In this document: positions 1 through 9,362 of the stretch, piece after piece
How positions within the stretch are numbered: position 1 is the stretch's first letter
Layout: every line of letters begins with the position of its first letter
Assembly: GCA_036743055.1 (NCBI GenBank)
Contig: DAINQE010000003.1
Location: forward strand, 1-64,000
DNA: 64,000 nt
Direction of reading: 5' to 3'
DNA from: Sabulitectum sp036743055
GTDB lineage: Bacteria; Fermentibacterota; Fermentibacteria; Fermentibacterales; JCC-6
Translations under genes and position numbers: made by a program
Notes under the pieces: generated by a model
What the model was told of the DNA's origin: nothing
Seen by the model: only the letters and a program-made list of their open reading frames with translations
The model's database searches: none

Positions 1-72
1 CCCCACGAAGGGGAAGGCGGAAAGGCGAAGAAAACCGGGCCTGGGGACTTCAACAGGCTCTTCGGCGGCTGA
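1..72 (+). CDS. C-terminal end of an unidentified protein (partial)
   Basis: An open frame enters from the left edge and ends at a TGA at 70-72, giving 23 residues ending RLFGG. The fragment is rich in Gly and Lys and is too short to identify. The next gene starts 3 nt after the stop on the same strand, so the two probably share an operon, and the missing gene may also belong to the polysaccharide locus. Confidence 0.5.
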   Translation, partial: PHEGEGGKAKKTGPGDFNRLFGG

Positions 73-75
73 CGA

Positions 76-1107
76 TTGAGGATACTCGTAGCAACCACCT
101 ACACCATTCCCGCCTTCTCCGGAGGGTGGACCACTCCCCTGGACCTTTTCGGAGATCGGCACCGGGCCATGTACGTGGTGCGCAACTTCCCCCCGGGCGC
201 GAGAATGATCGAGAATGTGAAATGCGTGGGCGTTGGTTCCATATGTGGGCTGGAAAAGGTCTGGCGGAGGGGTGAGAGATACCGGCACGCCCTGGTTCAG
301 AAGCTCTTCAGAATAGCACTCAAGAAACACTTCCGCGATTTCAGGGCTGATTTCGTCCTCTGTCTGGACCCGGAAGCCGGCTTCGCTGCCATGGAGGCAG
401 GGCTTCCGTACGCAATGAGGTTCCACTCAAGGCTTCACCCGGACCACATGGGCCTGGGCTTCAGGAAACTCCTGGACAATGCCGTATTCAACATATCCGG
501 CCCCACCACCGGCGCCGAAGGAGTTGAAGAGATACCCCACAACCAGGATCTCTCAAGATTCATATACAGGGAGCACGACAAACCTGAGAAGGCCGTTCTT
601 CTCACCAGCATCGACGACGTTCACGAACCCGAAGTTTTCCTGGATGGGATAATGGCCTCCCGGTCCATGACCGGGGACATCGTCGGCACCGGTCCCGCAA
701 GGAAGAGGATCGCCCGGCTGTGCCGGAGCACGGGGGGAAGGGTGAGATGCCTCCCCCCGGTCCCCAGGCTGAAGGTTCCGGAACTGCTCTCCAACTATCA
801 GGTTGGCGTGGCCACGGTACAGAGGATCGCTCCGGTGGTCTACCAGATGAAGGTGAACGCCTACATGGCCTCGGGTCTGTACACCCTTGTGAAGCCCTGG
901 ACCCACATCGCGCAGGAAGCTCCAGAGCTTGTGGGTTCCTTCGCCACCGCAGAAGAACTGGCCAGCCGTTTCGATGAACTCTGCGAACAATGGCCGCGGA
1001 CACTGGAAAAGAGAAGGAAAGCGAACCGATGGATCCGGGAGAACTACTCCGTTGACATACCCAGGAAGCGGTTCGACCAGATCCTCAGCGAGAAATTCTC
1101 CCTCTGA
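76..1107 (+). CDS. Glycosyltransferase, GT4-like (GT-B fold)
   Basis: This 343-residue protein begins at a TTG with MRILVATTYT, a typical GT-B first strand, followed by a Gly-rich turn (FSGGW). The C-terminal half has a GT4-like donor domain: VGTGPARKRI, then a stretch VPELLSNYQVGVATVQ and QMKVNAYMASGLYTLV, where GT4 enzymes hold the nucleotide-sugar. It presumably transfers a sugar to a lipid-linked glycan at the cytoplasmic membrane. The start lies 3 nt after the preceding stop without a strong ribosome site, which suggests translational coupling. Its 3' end overlaps the convergent MurJ-family gene by 23 nt. The donor and acceptor cannot be read from the sequence. Confidence 0.75.
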   Translation: MRILVATTYTIPAFSGGWTTPLDLFGDRHRAMYVVRNFPPGARMIENVKCVGVGSICGLEKVWRRGERYRHALVQKLFRIALKKHFRDFRADFVLCLDPEAGFAAMEAGLPYAMRFHSRLHPDHMGLGFRKLLDNAVFNISGPTTGAEGVEEIPHNQDLSRFIYREHDKPEKAVLLTSIDDVHEPEVFLDGIMASRSMTGDIVGTGPARKRIARLCRSTGGRVRCLPPVPRLKVPELLSNYQVGVATVQRIAPVVYQMKVNAYMASGLYTLVKPWTHIAQEAPELVGSFATAEELASRFDELCEQWPRTLEKRRKANRWIRENYSVDIPRKRFDQILSEKFSL

Positions 1108-2659
1108 CCTTTTCCGCTATCCTCGATGAGATCTCCCGGAAGGTGGAACTGCCGGACACCCGGAGGAACACCAGCATGAAAAGCACCCCGATGGAAGAAT
1201 ACGCTGCCAGCTGAAGGAACCTTGTCACTATGTCAGATTCGGTGGAGAAAGGCCAGAAACGTATGAGAAGAAGTGCTCCCACCACGAGGAAGGCATTCGC
1301 CAGAAGTATCCTGAACTGCTCCCCGATTATGAGCCTGAGGTTCAACCCGCCCATCTTCCTGGAAAGCGACCAGATCAGGTAAACCGTTTTCCCGGTTGAT
1401 GTAACCGTAGTCGCGAGGGCAAGGCCCCCGATCCCCAACGGGCCTATCAGGATAAGGTTCAGCAGCACATTGCAGATGATCCCGATTATTCCGATTATCA
1501 CCGGCGTCGCCGAGTCCTTCTGGGCATAGAAAGCCCGGGAGACCAGGGAGCCTATTCCGAACTGGGCCAGCCATGGTGCGTAGAATGCCAGTGCGTAGCC
1601 CATGTACCTCGCGTCGTCGCCGGTGAAGTTCCCCCTCTGGAAGAAAACGGAGACAACCGGCACTGCAAGTACGGTAAGGAGGGCCGCGGTGGGGAAAAGT
1701 ATCAGCGAGGTGAGGTTCATGTTCTTCCTCAAGTTCGAAAGAAGGGCCTCCTCGTTCCCCTTTGCCGCCTCAATGGAAAAGCTGAGATCTGCGAATGTGA
1801 GCAGCGGCTGGAAGATCACCGCCAGGGCGATGTTCTTTATCCTGTTGGCGTAGTCTATGGCGGTTACGGAACTCTCAGGCAGGAAGGAGGCCAGCATCTT
1901 GTCCGCGATTGGGCCGAAGAAACCAACCAGTGTTCCCCCCACCACGGGCATGGCCATTCTTCCCAGCTGACCGACATGGGGGTCGGCGGCAATGGATGGG
2001 TCCACCTTGTAACCGCTTCTGAAGCTCTGATAGAGTATGTAACCGAACTCGATCAAAGCCCCGGCAAGCATGGAAAGGGGAAGTATCCTGATGCCTATGG
2101 AATCCCTGACGACAACAAGCAGCAGCAGGGATAAGCTAAGGCCTATGACCCCTGTAACCGCAAGGGTGGTGAACCTTCTCTCGTACTTTATGAAGTTGGC
2201 GAGGATGCCGTTGGTGGTCTTCAGTATGATCATGGGCAGAAGGATCCTGAACAGCGCCGAGGCCAGCTCCAGCAGTTCCGGGGAGCCGCTGGGGCTTATC
2301 ACCCGTACCAGCTGGTCGCTGAAGATCCAGAGAACGGCCACCAGAGCAGAACTGATGAGAAGAAGCCATGAGAGGGTCTTGTTCACGAAGGCGACAGCCC
2401 CTGCGCGCCCCCTCTCCTCCATTACCCTGGAGTAGATCGGAATAAAGGCGGAGCCGAAGGAATGGGCAACCACCTCCTGAACCAGGAAGGGGAAAACCGT
2501 TGCCACCACCAGCGCATCCGTGCGCCAGTTGGCCCCGAAGATCGCCGTGGTCTCGGCGAACCGGAAGTAGGAGAGCAGCGCTGCGGCCATGCTGCTGGCG
2601 GAAAGGGCTGAAAGGCCCAGCAGCTTCGTATTGCCGGCGGGTCTTGGTCTCTCAGCCAT
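1085..2659 (-). CDS. murJ: MurJ/MviN-family lipid-linked oligosaccharide flippase
   Basis: A 524-residue polytopic membrane protein with about 13-14 hydrophobic segments, the usual MurJ length. Family signatures include an N-terminal stretch with ALSASSMAAALLSYFRFAETTAIFG and LVQEVVAHSFGSAFIPIYS, and the later VSRAFYAQKDSATPVIIG followed by GIGGLALATTVTS. MurJ flips lipid II; relatives flip other undecaprenyl-linked glycans. I place the start at the ATG at 2659 (MAERPRP), which overlaps the TGA of the upstream glycosyltransferase (stop at 2652). A longer in-frame start at 2686 lies inside that gene. Its position among glycosyltransferases makes a role as the flippase of this locus as likely as a role in peptidoglycan synthesis. 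Confidence 0.85.
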   Translation of the reverse strand: MAERPRPAGNTKLLGLSALSASSMAAALLSYFRFAETTAIFGANWRTDALVVATVFPFLVQEVVAHSFGSAFIPIYSRVMEERGRAGAVAFVNKTLSWLLLISSALVAVLWIFSDQLVRVISPSGSPELLELASALFRILLPMIILKTTNGILANFIKYERRFTTLAVTGVIGLSLSLLLLVVVRDSIGIRILPLSMLAGALIEFGYILYQSFRSGYKVDPSIAADPHVGQLGRMAMPVVGGTLVGFFGPIADKMLASFLPESSVTAIDYANRIKNIALAVIFQPLLTFADLSFSIEAAKGNEEALLSNLRKNMNLTSLILFPTAALLTVLAVPVVSVFFQRGNFTGDDARYMGYALAFYAPWLAQFGIGSLVSRAFYAQKDSATPVIIGIIGIICNVLLNLILIGPLGIGGLALATTVTSTGKTVYLIWSLSRKMGGLNLRLIIGEQFRILLANAFLVVGALLLIRFWPFSTESDIVTRFLQLAAYSSIGVLFMLVFLRVSGSSTFREISSRIAEKVRGRISR

Positions 2660-3503
2660 CCACGGCCCCCGGCAGGGATGGGGCAACCCCCGAGACGATG
2701 CTCCTCAGCGCTCTGCGGTAACCCCTGACTGCCTCCGCATCCCGCAGGGAAAGAGCCGCCATCCTCAGAATGCACTTCAAGAGGATCAGCCTTCTGACCG
2801 CTTCGGCGTTGCCGGGATCGTGTGCCTTGAAATACTCCAGCATTCCCCAGTGGAAACAGGACAGTCTGGTGGCGGTCACCCTGCTGGAGCCTGAGCCCTC
2901 ATCATGAACGAAACTGGATTCCCTGCAGTACCTTATCTTCATACCCCGCTTCCTCGCCCTGGCGCAGAGGTCAACATCCTCGAAGTAGAGGGGGAACCTC
3001 TCGCTGAAACCGCCCAGGTCAAGGAAGTCGTCCCTGTTTACCATTATCAGAGAGCCCTGCAGCCAGTCGTACCTGTCAGGTTTCCAAAGAGAACGGGCCT
3101 TGCCGAAGATCTGAGACCTGACCCAGCTCCGGCTTGGCCAGACTCCGGTGGAATGCACCTCTTCCCCGGAGGTCGCAAGCGTTCTTCCCCCTGTGAGGGC
3201 TCCACTGGAATGGAGTTCGAGAAGTCTCCTCAGGGACATCTCGTCACCGGGAAGGGTATCCGGATTGGTGACAAGCACAATGGGGGTACTGGAGTGCTCC
3301 ACCGCCCGGTTGATCCCGGCGCCGAACCCATTGTTGCCTTCATAGGGCAGGACCCCGGCACGGCCTGCATCTCCGGAGGAGAGCTGACCGCCGTTGTCGC
3401 AGACCAGGCAGGATGCTCCCGTGCAGGACCATCGCTCTGCCCAGTTCCGAACGACTTTCGAGTTTCCGAACGCCACGGTGACAACGGTTACAGGGAAAGA
3501 CAA
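2652..3503 (-). CDS. Glycosyltransferase family 2 (WbbL/rhamnosyltransferase-like)
   Basis: The 283-residue protein has a GT-A fold: N-terminal VTVVTVAFGNSKVV, an acidic DXD-like site in VTNPDTLPGDE, and the acceptor-side motif GGFSERFPLYFEDVDLCARARKRG, characteristic of WbbL-type rhamnosyl or similar transferases. I choose the TTG at 3503 because AAAGGGG sits 7 nt upstream; a GTG at 3581 has no ribosome site and would add 26 unlike residues. The gene is the first of a reverse-strand pair and overlaps the MurJ-family start by 8 nt, so sugar addition and flipping are probably co-expressed. Confidence 0.82.
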   Translation of the reverse strand: MSFPVTVVTVAFGNSKVVRNWAERWSCTGASCLVCDNGGQLSSGDAGRAGVLPYEGNNGFGAGINRAVEHSSTPIVLVTNPDTLPGDEMSLRRLLELHSSGALTGGRTLATSGEEVHSTGVWPSRSWVRSQIFGKARSLWKPDRYDWLQGSLIMVNRDDFLDLGGFSERFPLYFEDVDLCARARKRGMKIRYCRESSFVHDEGSGSSRVTATRLSCFHWGMLEYFKAHDPGNAEAVRRLILLKCILRMAALSLRDAEAVRGYRRALRSIVSGVAPSLPGAVDG

Positions 3504-3729
3504 TGATGACCCCTTTGGATATACCGAGTACTGCTGCCAGACGGAATATACTCTTTCATGCGCCGGTGCATTGAGCAGCACTTTCAGGGAAGCTCAAGCA
3601 AGGAAAGCCAGATCAGCGGTAAACGGCAAATCGGGTTTCCTTTGGCCTTTGTTCTTAGTATTTTTCACCCTTCAGTCATGCGGTTATAAGAGAAATATCC
3701 TGCTTTAGATACTGGAAGGAGGCAACGAA

Positions 3730-4668
3730 GTGCCGCAATCAGCTGGATGTTCCCTTCCACGTATCGGAGTACTCCTGGTAAACTATAACCAGTGGGCGCT
3801 CACTGAGATCTGCATCCGGTCGATACTCAGATCTGAAGATGTAGAGATTGAGATCGGCCTTGTGGATAACAACTCGAGGGATCCTGTACCCGAATGGATC
3901 TTACATCATGATTCCGTATCTTTTTACAAGAATGACTCAAACGCCGGAGTCATTACAGGTAATAACAAGGCCTATGAACTTGTCGTCAAAAAAGAGGTCG
4001 ACGCCATCATCCTTCTAAACAACGACACGGAGATAGAACCCGACACATTGTCACTGCTCTTCAACAAGCTCAGAGATGATCCTACAGCGGGATTAGTTAC
4101 CCCGGCGATAACTTACGCAGAGGACAGGAACCTTATCTGGCATGCCGGCGGCAAGTTCGTTCCCTGGAAAATGGACATCAAGCCGCTGTACCGGACGACC
4201 TCTGAACTGCCGGATGAACCCGTTGAGGTTGAGATAGTCTCGGCCTGTGCTGAGATGATGCGCGTTGACCTGTATGCCCGGATCGGGTACCAGGATCCTG
4301 ATTTTTTCATTTATCATGAAGATACTGAACATAGCCTCCGAGCAATGAAACTTGGCTTCAAGAACTACCTCATACCTGCATCGCGAGTGGCACATCATGT
4401 TTCTGTGACCGCTGGAGGGGTTTTTTCACCCTTCGCCATCTACTTCACTCACCGAAACAGATTTCTCTTCGCAAAACGAAATCTGAGTTGGTCGAATATG
4501 CTCCTTTTCTCAATCTACTTCTTCTGTGTTACGTTAATCAAGACAGTGATCTATCCTCTGAAGGGAGATGCTGCGCTGGTAAAATGGCTCTGGCTTGGCG
4601 CTCTTCACGGGGTGGCGGGAAGACCTGACAAAAGACCGGAAGCGCTGTTCCAGAGAAAAAACAAATGA
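3730..4668 (+). CDS. Glycosyltransferase family 2
   Basis: This 312-residue protein starts at a GTG behind a strong GGAAGGAGG site. It has the GT2 order VLLVNYNQW, LVDNNSRD, GVITGNNKAYE, the metal-binding ILLNNDTEIEPD, and a WbbL-like FFIYHEDTEHSLRAMKLGFKN. A hydrophobic segment near residues 260-280 (LLFSIYFFCVTLIKTVIYPL) probably anchors it to the inner membrane. It is translationally coupled (ATGA overlap) to the next GT2 gene. Codon use and base composition are visibly more AT-rich than in the genes after 9.3 kb, which hints that this stretch was acquired or exchanged. Confidence 0.85.
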   Translation: MPQSAGCSLPRIGVLLVNYNQWALTEICIRSILRSEDVEIEIGLVDNNSRDPVPEWILHHDSVSFYKNDSNAGVITGNNKAYELVVKKEVDAIILLNNDTEIEPDTLSLLFNKLRDDPTAGLVTPAITYAEDRNLIWHAGGKFVPWKMDIKPLYRTTSELPDEPVEVEIVSACAEMMRVDLYARIGYQDPDFFIYHEDTEHSLRAMKLGFKNYLIPASRVAHHVSVTAGGVFSPFAIYFTHRNRFLFAKRNLSWSNMLLFSIYFFCVTLIKTVIYPLKGDAALVKWLWLGALHGVAGRPDKRPEALFQRKNK

Positions 4669-5675
4669 AAACCTCAGTTATCATTCCTCATTACAACGGG
4701 ATAGCAATTCTGGGAGACTGTCTCGACTCGCTGCTGGCTCATGACAGAAGGCCGGATGAGATCATAGTCGTTGACAATGCTTCAACGGATCAATCAGTTG
4801 AAATGCTTAAAGCTCGATACCCCCAGGTAAGGCTGCTCGCTCTGCTGAAGAACACCGGTTTCACCGGTGCCAATAATGCGGGTATCAGCATAGCGTCCGG
4901 TGATATGATCGTTCTTCTGAACAATGACTGCATTGTAGAGAGAGGATGGCTGAGTGCTCTTCTTCAGCGCATGGAGGACCAGTCCATCGCAGCGGTCTCG
5001 AGCTCAATGCGAAACATCAACTCACTGGAGATAATGGATTCTGCCGGAGGCGAGCTTGACTGGATGGGTTTCTCAAGGGATGTCGGCAGGGGTGAACCTT
5101 TCATGTGTCATTCCTCCGCTAAGGACCTGCCCTTTCCCTGTGGAGGCGCCGTAATAGTGAGAAGAAGCGCCCTGCCCTCGCCGGACAAACTGTTCTGGGA
5201 TGATTTGTTCATCTACTACGAAGATCTGGATCTGGGTTTTGAGCTGAACAGAACAGGATGGAGGGTGGTGTATGAACCTGACGCGGTGGTCAGACACGTT
5301 CACTCGGCCACCGCCGGAAGCTACAGCTTCCTCAAGGAATACAGCTGCACGAGAAACAGGCTTCTTGTTCTCAAGAAACACTTGAACAGAAAGACCTTTC
5401 GGGAACTCACTCCTCTGATTCTGTCATGGCATCTCCTGTGGATCTCAACCTCACTGGCAAGGGGAAGGCATTCCTACGCAAGGGCAATCCTGAAGGGCAC
5501 TTCCGATGCCTTAAAAAAGGATGTAGCACCCTTTGAGGCACCGATACCTCTGGAGTGTCTGTTCATGAGATTCGCCAAAGATGCTGCTCAGCAAGGCAGG
5601 GCCAAGAGACTCCTCTACGGCAGGGCTCGACACACTATCCGAAAGAACGCTGCATCCTTGAAAGCAAACGCTTGA
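4665..5675 (+). CDS. Glycosyltransferase family 2
   Basis: The 336-residue product shows a complete GT-A domain: SVIIPHYNG, IVVDNASTDQS, KNTGFTGANNAG, the metal site VLLNNDCIVERGW and the acceptor motif FIYYEDLDLGFELNRTGW. It starts with an ATG inside the ATGA overlap with the preceding GT2 gene, so the two are translated together and probably add consecutive sugars to one repeat unit. The C-terminal 80 residues are basic with a short hydrophobic patch. The 3' end overlaps the convergent glycosyltransferase by 41 nt. Confidence 0.85.
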   Translation: MKTSVIIPHYNGIAILGDCLDSLLAHDRRPDEIIVVDNASTDQSVEMLKARYPQVRLLALLKNTGFTGANNAGISIASGDMIVLLNNDCIVERGWLSALLQRMEDQSIAAVSSSMRNINSLEIMDSAGGELDWMGFSRDVGRGEPFMCHSSAKDLPFPCGGAVIVRRSALPSPDKLFWDDLFIYYEDLDLGFELNRTGWRVVYEPDAVVRHVHSATAGSYSFLKEYSCTRNRLLVLKKHLNRKTFRELTPLILSWHLLWISTSLARGRHSYARAILKGTSDALKKDVAPFEAPIPLECLFMRFAKDAAQQGRAKRLLYGRARHTIRKNAASLKANA

Positions 5676-6897
5676 CTGCATATTCAGGCGACTTGCTGCT
5701 GGACAGCTCCCTGAACAACCTTCTCAAGTACTGAAAACTGTTCAATGATGGAACAGTGGGAGAGCCGGCGGCTTTCCCCGCCAGACGTATCGGATGCCTG
5801 CACCATCTGATAAGCGGTTGAAAAACAAAATGCGATGATCCGGCATGACTGCACCATTCCTCCTGGCTGATCCTGATCGATTCCACGAGCTGCGGTCTGT
5901 CAGTCAGGTCGATTATGGCATTTGCCAGCGCACTGCTGTCCCCGCCCGGGACAACGATACCAAGATTGTTCTTCTGGATCTCTTCAGAGATCTCCGCTCC
6001 CTCGGTGCATACAACAGGAATACCTCTGCTGATCCAGTCCAGCGCCCTGGTGCGGGCGCCCAGCAGAGTCTCGGGGCATCTTATGTCCGTGTAAACAGCC
6101 GCTGAAGCCGATCTGTAGACCTCTTGAAGCTCACTCTCAGGAACCCATCCGTGAAGCAGATATCTGTCTCTGTGGGAAGACCCTTCCACCATTTCCAGAA
6201 ATTCGTCGTACTTCTCTTTGCAGAAAGGAGTCCTGCCCCCTGTAACCTCAAAAACCAGTTCCGCATTCCGGTTCATCGCCTTCTCGATGCAATCAAACAA
6301 AGTGGAATGATCGAACCACCGATTAAAAGAACCCGTCGAGATCACTTTGAATGGCTTTGCAGAAATTCCCCCCACACCGGAGAAACCATTCGCACAGTGT
6401 GGTAATGGTACCACCGGAGCAAGGCCATCGCTGAAGGAAAGCTCCCTCCCAAGCAGCAGCAGTTCACCAAGAACTGCGAATGACTGTCGTGCTGAAGGAG
6501 TGGAAAAAATGTCACCCTTCAGCAGAAGGGAGTTCTCCAGGGAGAGCATTCTGAGTATCCTCTCCCCGTCCCTGCCGTCGTGGCCTTTCAGCAGCTGTAT
6601 CTCTGCGGGATGCATTCCATTAAGGTCGATCCAGAGAGGGATTCCAGGATCGGCAAGTGCAGCAGCCTCTGCCGGGAAAGGGCTGATGGCAACAATTGAG
6701 GAAAAAGACTCGTTTGAGAGGAGTTCGAGTATTTCCTTTCTTCCTTCGGAACCTTCAGACGGAGAACAGATCGTAAACGGCAACCCACTGCTCTCCAGGG
6801 CCGTACTGAATCTCTTCGTTCTTGCGATACAGGCTCCGGCTCCTGCACCAGCGGAAGACCTTGATCCGTCGTCTCCCACCAGAAGTACTCTGTTCAC
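5635..6897 (-). CDS. Glycosyltransferase, GT4-like
   Basis: Starting at the GTG at 6897 the protein has 420 residues (VNRVLLVGDDG...). AAGGAG lies 6 nt upstream of this GTG, which makes it a far better start than the in-frame codon at 7011. The second half resembles a GT-B donor domain: STGSFNRWFDHSTLFDCI, then YLLHGWVPESELQEVYRSASAAVYTD and a Glu-bearing GARTRALDWISRGIPVVCTEGAE. The N-terminal half has no recognisable signature. It diverges from the gene at 7023, leaving about 125 nt that must contain two promoters. Confidence 0.7.
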   Translation of the reverse strand: MNRVLLVGDDGSRSSAGAGAGACIARTKRFSTALESSGLPFTICSPSEGSEGRKEILELLSNESFSSIVAISPFPAEAAALADPGIPLWIDLNGMHPAEIQLLKGHDGRDGERILRMLSLENSLLLKGDIFSTPSARQSFAVLGELLLLGRELSFSDGLAPVVPLPHCANGFSGVGGISAKPFKVISTGSFNRWFDHSTLFDCIEKAMNRNAELVFEVTGGRTPFCKEKYDEFLEMVEGSSHRDRYLLHGWVPESELQEVYRSASAAVYTDIRCPETLLGARTRALDWISRGIPVVCTEGAEISEEIQKNNLGIVVPGGDSSALANAIIDLTDRPQLVESIRISQEEWCSHAGSSHFVFQPLIRWCRHPIRLAGKAAGSPTVPSLNSFQYLRRLFRELSSSKSPEYAVKRLLSRMQRSFG

Positions 6898-7022
6898 AGA
6901 TGTCTCCTTTTTGTTATCTTGCACTGAGTGGATAATACAACACCGTGAAACCTGCTGAAAGGCCTTTTCATTTCCGGAGCGGGGCAGAACGTCCCTGATG
7001 GACTGCCGCAAGGAGTATCAAA

Positions 7023-8186
7023 GTGAACAGATTAGCAGTCTTTCATATGCTGCCCTCCGGAGGCGGGATAAGGGTTCTGGGACAGTTACTTTACGGGCTT
7101 GCATCAAGATTTCACCTCCATGTGCACCAGCCCGAGGGAGCATGCTCAGCTTCGCTGCCGGCGGATGTCAGGAAGACCGTACACCCCTACCGGCTATGGA
7201 AACGACCCGGCGGCCCCCTCAGACCTGCAGCACCCCTGTTCCTGATACTCAGGCTGCTCAGCTTTAAAAAAGTCTGCAGAAAAGCTGCGGATGAGATCAA
7301 CAGCACCGCAGACAAGGCCCTGGTTCACAACTGTATGCCGGTTGCCGCCGCTCCCATACTTCAGTATTTGACCATTCCATCAGTCTATTTCTGCTACGAA
7401 TATCCAAGGCACATTTATGAAAAAGATATTATAAAAAGAACTAATACTGCACTTGCCGAAGCTGCTCTTACCCCGCTGCTGCTCCTTGAGAAAAGGATAG
7501 ACAGACGATCCACCGCAGCAGCTACACGGATAGTCACTTTCTCCAGGTACATGCAGAGCAGGATTGAGTCTATCTACGGTCGAGAGTCTTCCATAGTCCG
7601 GCCTGGTGTTGATTCAACCTTCTTCCATCCTGAGGCAAAGGCGACGGCTGACCGCTTATACATCCTTTCTGTAGGAGCCTTGTGGCCTTTCAAGGGTCAT
7701 GACGCCGTTATCGAGATGGTCAGCAGGCTTGACAGTGCAGTTCGCCCCGAGATAGTAATCGTTTCCGACAGAGAGTACCCAGGCTATGGGCTGAAACTTA
7801 GAAGCCGTGCTGAGTCCCTTTCAGTTAAGCTGACGATCCGGAAAGGAATAACGGACATAGAGCTTAGAACCCTCTATCAGGAAGCACTGGCCGTGGTTTG
7901 CTGCCAACGCCGTGAACCTTATGGTCTCGTACCTCTTGAGGCAATGGCATGTGGAACCCCTGTCGTTGCCATCGATGAGGGAGGCTTCACCGACAACATC
8001 ATAGATGGAGAAACCGGATTTCTGTTCTCAGGCTCTCCGGAGGAGGGCGCATCGCTCCTCATGAAACTGTATGAAGAGGAGGCTGATACCAGGAAAATGG
8101 GCTTCGCCGGGAGGTCCTTCGTAGCCAGGGAACGAGTCATATCGAATGGTGCAGCAGAGCTGGCAGAGATACTGGAATCACTATGA
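7023..8186 (+). CDS. Glycosyltransferase family 4
   Basis: A 387-residue GT-B enzyme read from a GTG preceded by AAGGAG. The N-terminal domain has the Gly-rich loop LPSGGGIRVLGQLLYGL. The C-terminal domain has RPGVDSTFFHPE, ILSVGALWPFKGHD and the retaining-enzyme EX7E motif within EPYGLVPLEAMACGTPVVA, followed by a GG/T loop. These are the usual residues for binding a nucleotide-diphosphate sugar. It overlaps the next gene by ATGA and begins a long forward operon of sugar-assembly genes. Confidence 0.88.
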   Translation: MNRLAVFHMLPSGGGIRVLGQLLYGLASRFHLHVHQPEGACSASLPADVRKTVHPYRLWKRPGGPLRPAAPLFLILRLLSFKKVCRKAADEINSTADKALVHNCMPVAAAPILQYLTIPSVYFCYEYPRHIYEKDIIKRTNTALAEAALTPLLLLEKRIDRRSTAAATRIVTFSRYMQSRIESIYGRESSIVRPGVDSTFFHPEAKATADRLYILSVGALWPFKGHDAVIEMVSRLDSAVRPEIVIVSDREYPGYGLKLRSRAESLSVKLTIRKGITDIELRTLYQEALAVVCCQRREPYGLVPLEAMACGTPVVAIDEGGFTDNIIDGETGFLFSGSPEEGASLLMKLYEEEADTRKMGFAGRSFVARERVISNGAAELAEILESL

Positions 8187-9253
8187 AGGTCGCATTCAAT
8201 ATAGATTATGATCATCTAAGATATACGGGTATAGGAAGATACGGCCTCGAACTAATCTCGGCCTGGGCAGCATTGAATCAAGACTGTGAGCTGTGGATGT
8301 GGAGGAACACAAAGAGTACTCCGCCACGGATCCCAGGGGTGAAGGGCAAAATAAGGTACTACCCGTTTCCCCAGAGAATAACGAATCGTATTATCCCCGG
8401 GATCTGGGCAGAACTATCTGGATTGCACTGGGTACACACAGCTAACGGCATCCTTTTGCCCAGGGTCCGGGGGCTGAAGCAGGCAAACATGGTCCATGAT
8501 CTTGGCCCGATCCTCTATGGTCACATGAAGCATGAGGACGACACCATCGTCTGGAAGGAGCGTCTGCGCAGAATAGCTGAAAGATCCGACTGCATCCTGG
8601 TTAACTCTCATTCAACGATGCATGATCTTGCAGAAGTATTCCCGGCAACCGAGGGCAAGGTGTTCCTGACGCCACTGGGTATCGATCACTTCAGCTCCCA
8701 CGGTGAGAGATCCGGGCAGCCCGAGCACATCCTCGCGGTGGGAACGGTGGAACCGAGAAAGAACATTGACGGTCTTCTCAGAGCCTATTCCGCACTTTCG
8801 GCAAGAAGGGAAACGCCGCCGCTTGTAATCGCCGGAGGGGACGGATTCCGTGCAGAGGAGTACAGACGTCTTTCACTGGAACTGGGTCTGAGTGACAGGG
8901 TCACCTTCACCGGTTTCGTTTCCGACTCTCAGCTTGCTTACCTCTATTCACGGGCATTCTGTCTGGTTCATCCGGCTCACCACGAGGGGTTCGGGTTCAC
9001 CGTTCCCGAAGCGTTCACATGGAAACTGCCGGTGGCGGCCTCGAACACCGGCGGCCTGGGGGAGTTCTTCTCCGAAGCTGCATGGATGATGGACCCTTCA
9101 GATAACGATTCCATCCTGCATGGGATCGAAATGGCCCTTGACCGTGGAGTAACCCCGGAACAGGAAGAGAGAAGGAAGATCCTTGCCGAGCAACTGACCT
9201 GGGAGAACTGTGCCCGGGAAACCCTTCGCGCGCTCACTCTATCAGACGGTTAA
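8183..9253 (+). CDS. Glycosyltransferase family 4 (mannosyltransferase-like)
   Basis: The 356-residue protein begins MKVAFNIDYDHLRYTGIGRYGLEL, the short N-terminal loop of WbaZ/MtfB-type mannosyltransferases. Other motifs are ANMVHDLGP, VGTVEPRKNIDG, and the EX7E region HHEGFGFTVPEAFTWKLPVAASNTGGLGE. It is coupled to the preceding gene through an ATGA overlap and has only a weak ribosome site of its own. The donor sugar is not determinable here; mannose is a guess from family resemblance. Confidence 0.85.
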   Translation: MKVAFNIDYDHLRYTGIGRYGLELISAWAALNQDCELWMWRNTKSTPPRIPGVKGKIRYYPFPQRITNRIIPGIWAELSGLHWVHTANGILLPRVRGLKQANMVHDLGPILYGHMKHEDDTIVWKERLRRIAERSDCILVNSHSTMHDLAEVFPATEGKVFLTPLGIDHFSSHGERSGQPEHILAVGTVEPRKNIDGLLRAYSALSARRETPPLVIAGGDGFRAEEYRRLSLELGLSDRVTFTGFVSDSQLAYLYSRAFCLVHPAHHEGFGFTVPEAFTWKLPVAASNTGGLGEFFSEAAWMMDPSDNDSILHGIEMALDRGVTPEQEERRKILAEQLTWENCARETLRALTLSDG

Positions 9254-9276
9254 GCATTCCTCAAGGTGTGCGGGGA

Positions 9277-9301
9277 CTGCCCTTTCTGTTATTTTACACG
9301 G
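9277..9301 (+). promoter_or_regulatory. Possible extended -10 promoter before the epimerase gene
   Basis: The stretch reads CTGCCCTTTCTG-TTATTTTACACGG. TGTTATTTT fits an extended -10 (TGnTATnTT). Almost the same 25 nt occur before malQ (28991-29015), and the last part recurs before the DHH gene (35131-35146). The location between genes and ahead of starts supports a promoter; no -35 is obvious. Confidence 0.4.
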
Positions 9302-9362
9302 TCAGAGAATCAGGAACAGACGAGAGAACTATCATCCCGTTACAATATCTAAGGGGGAAACG

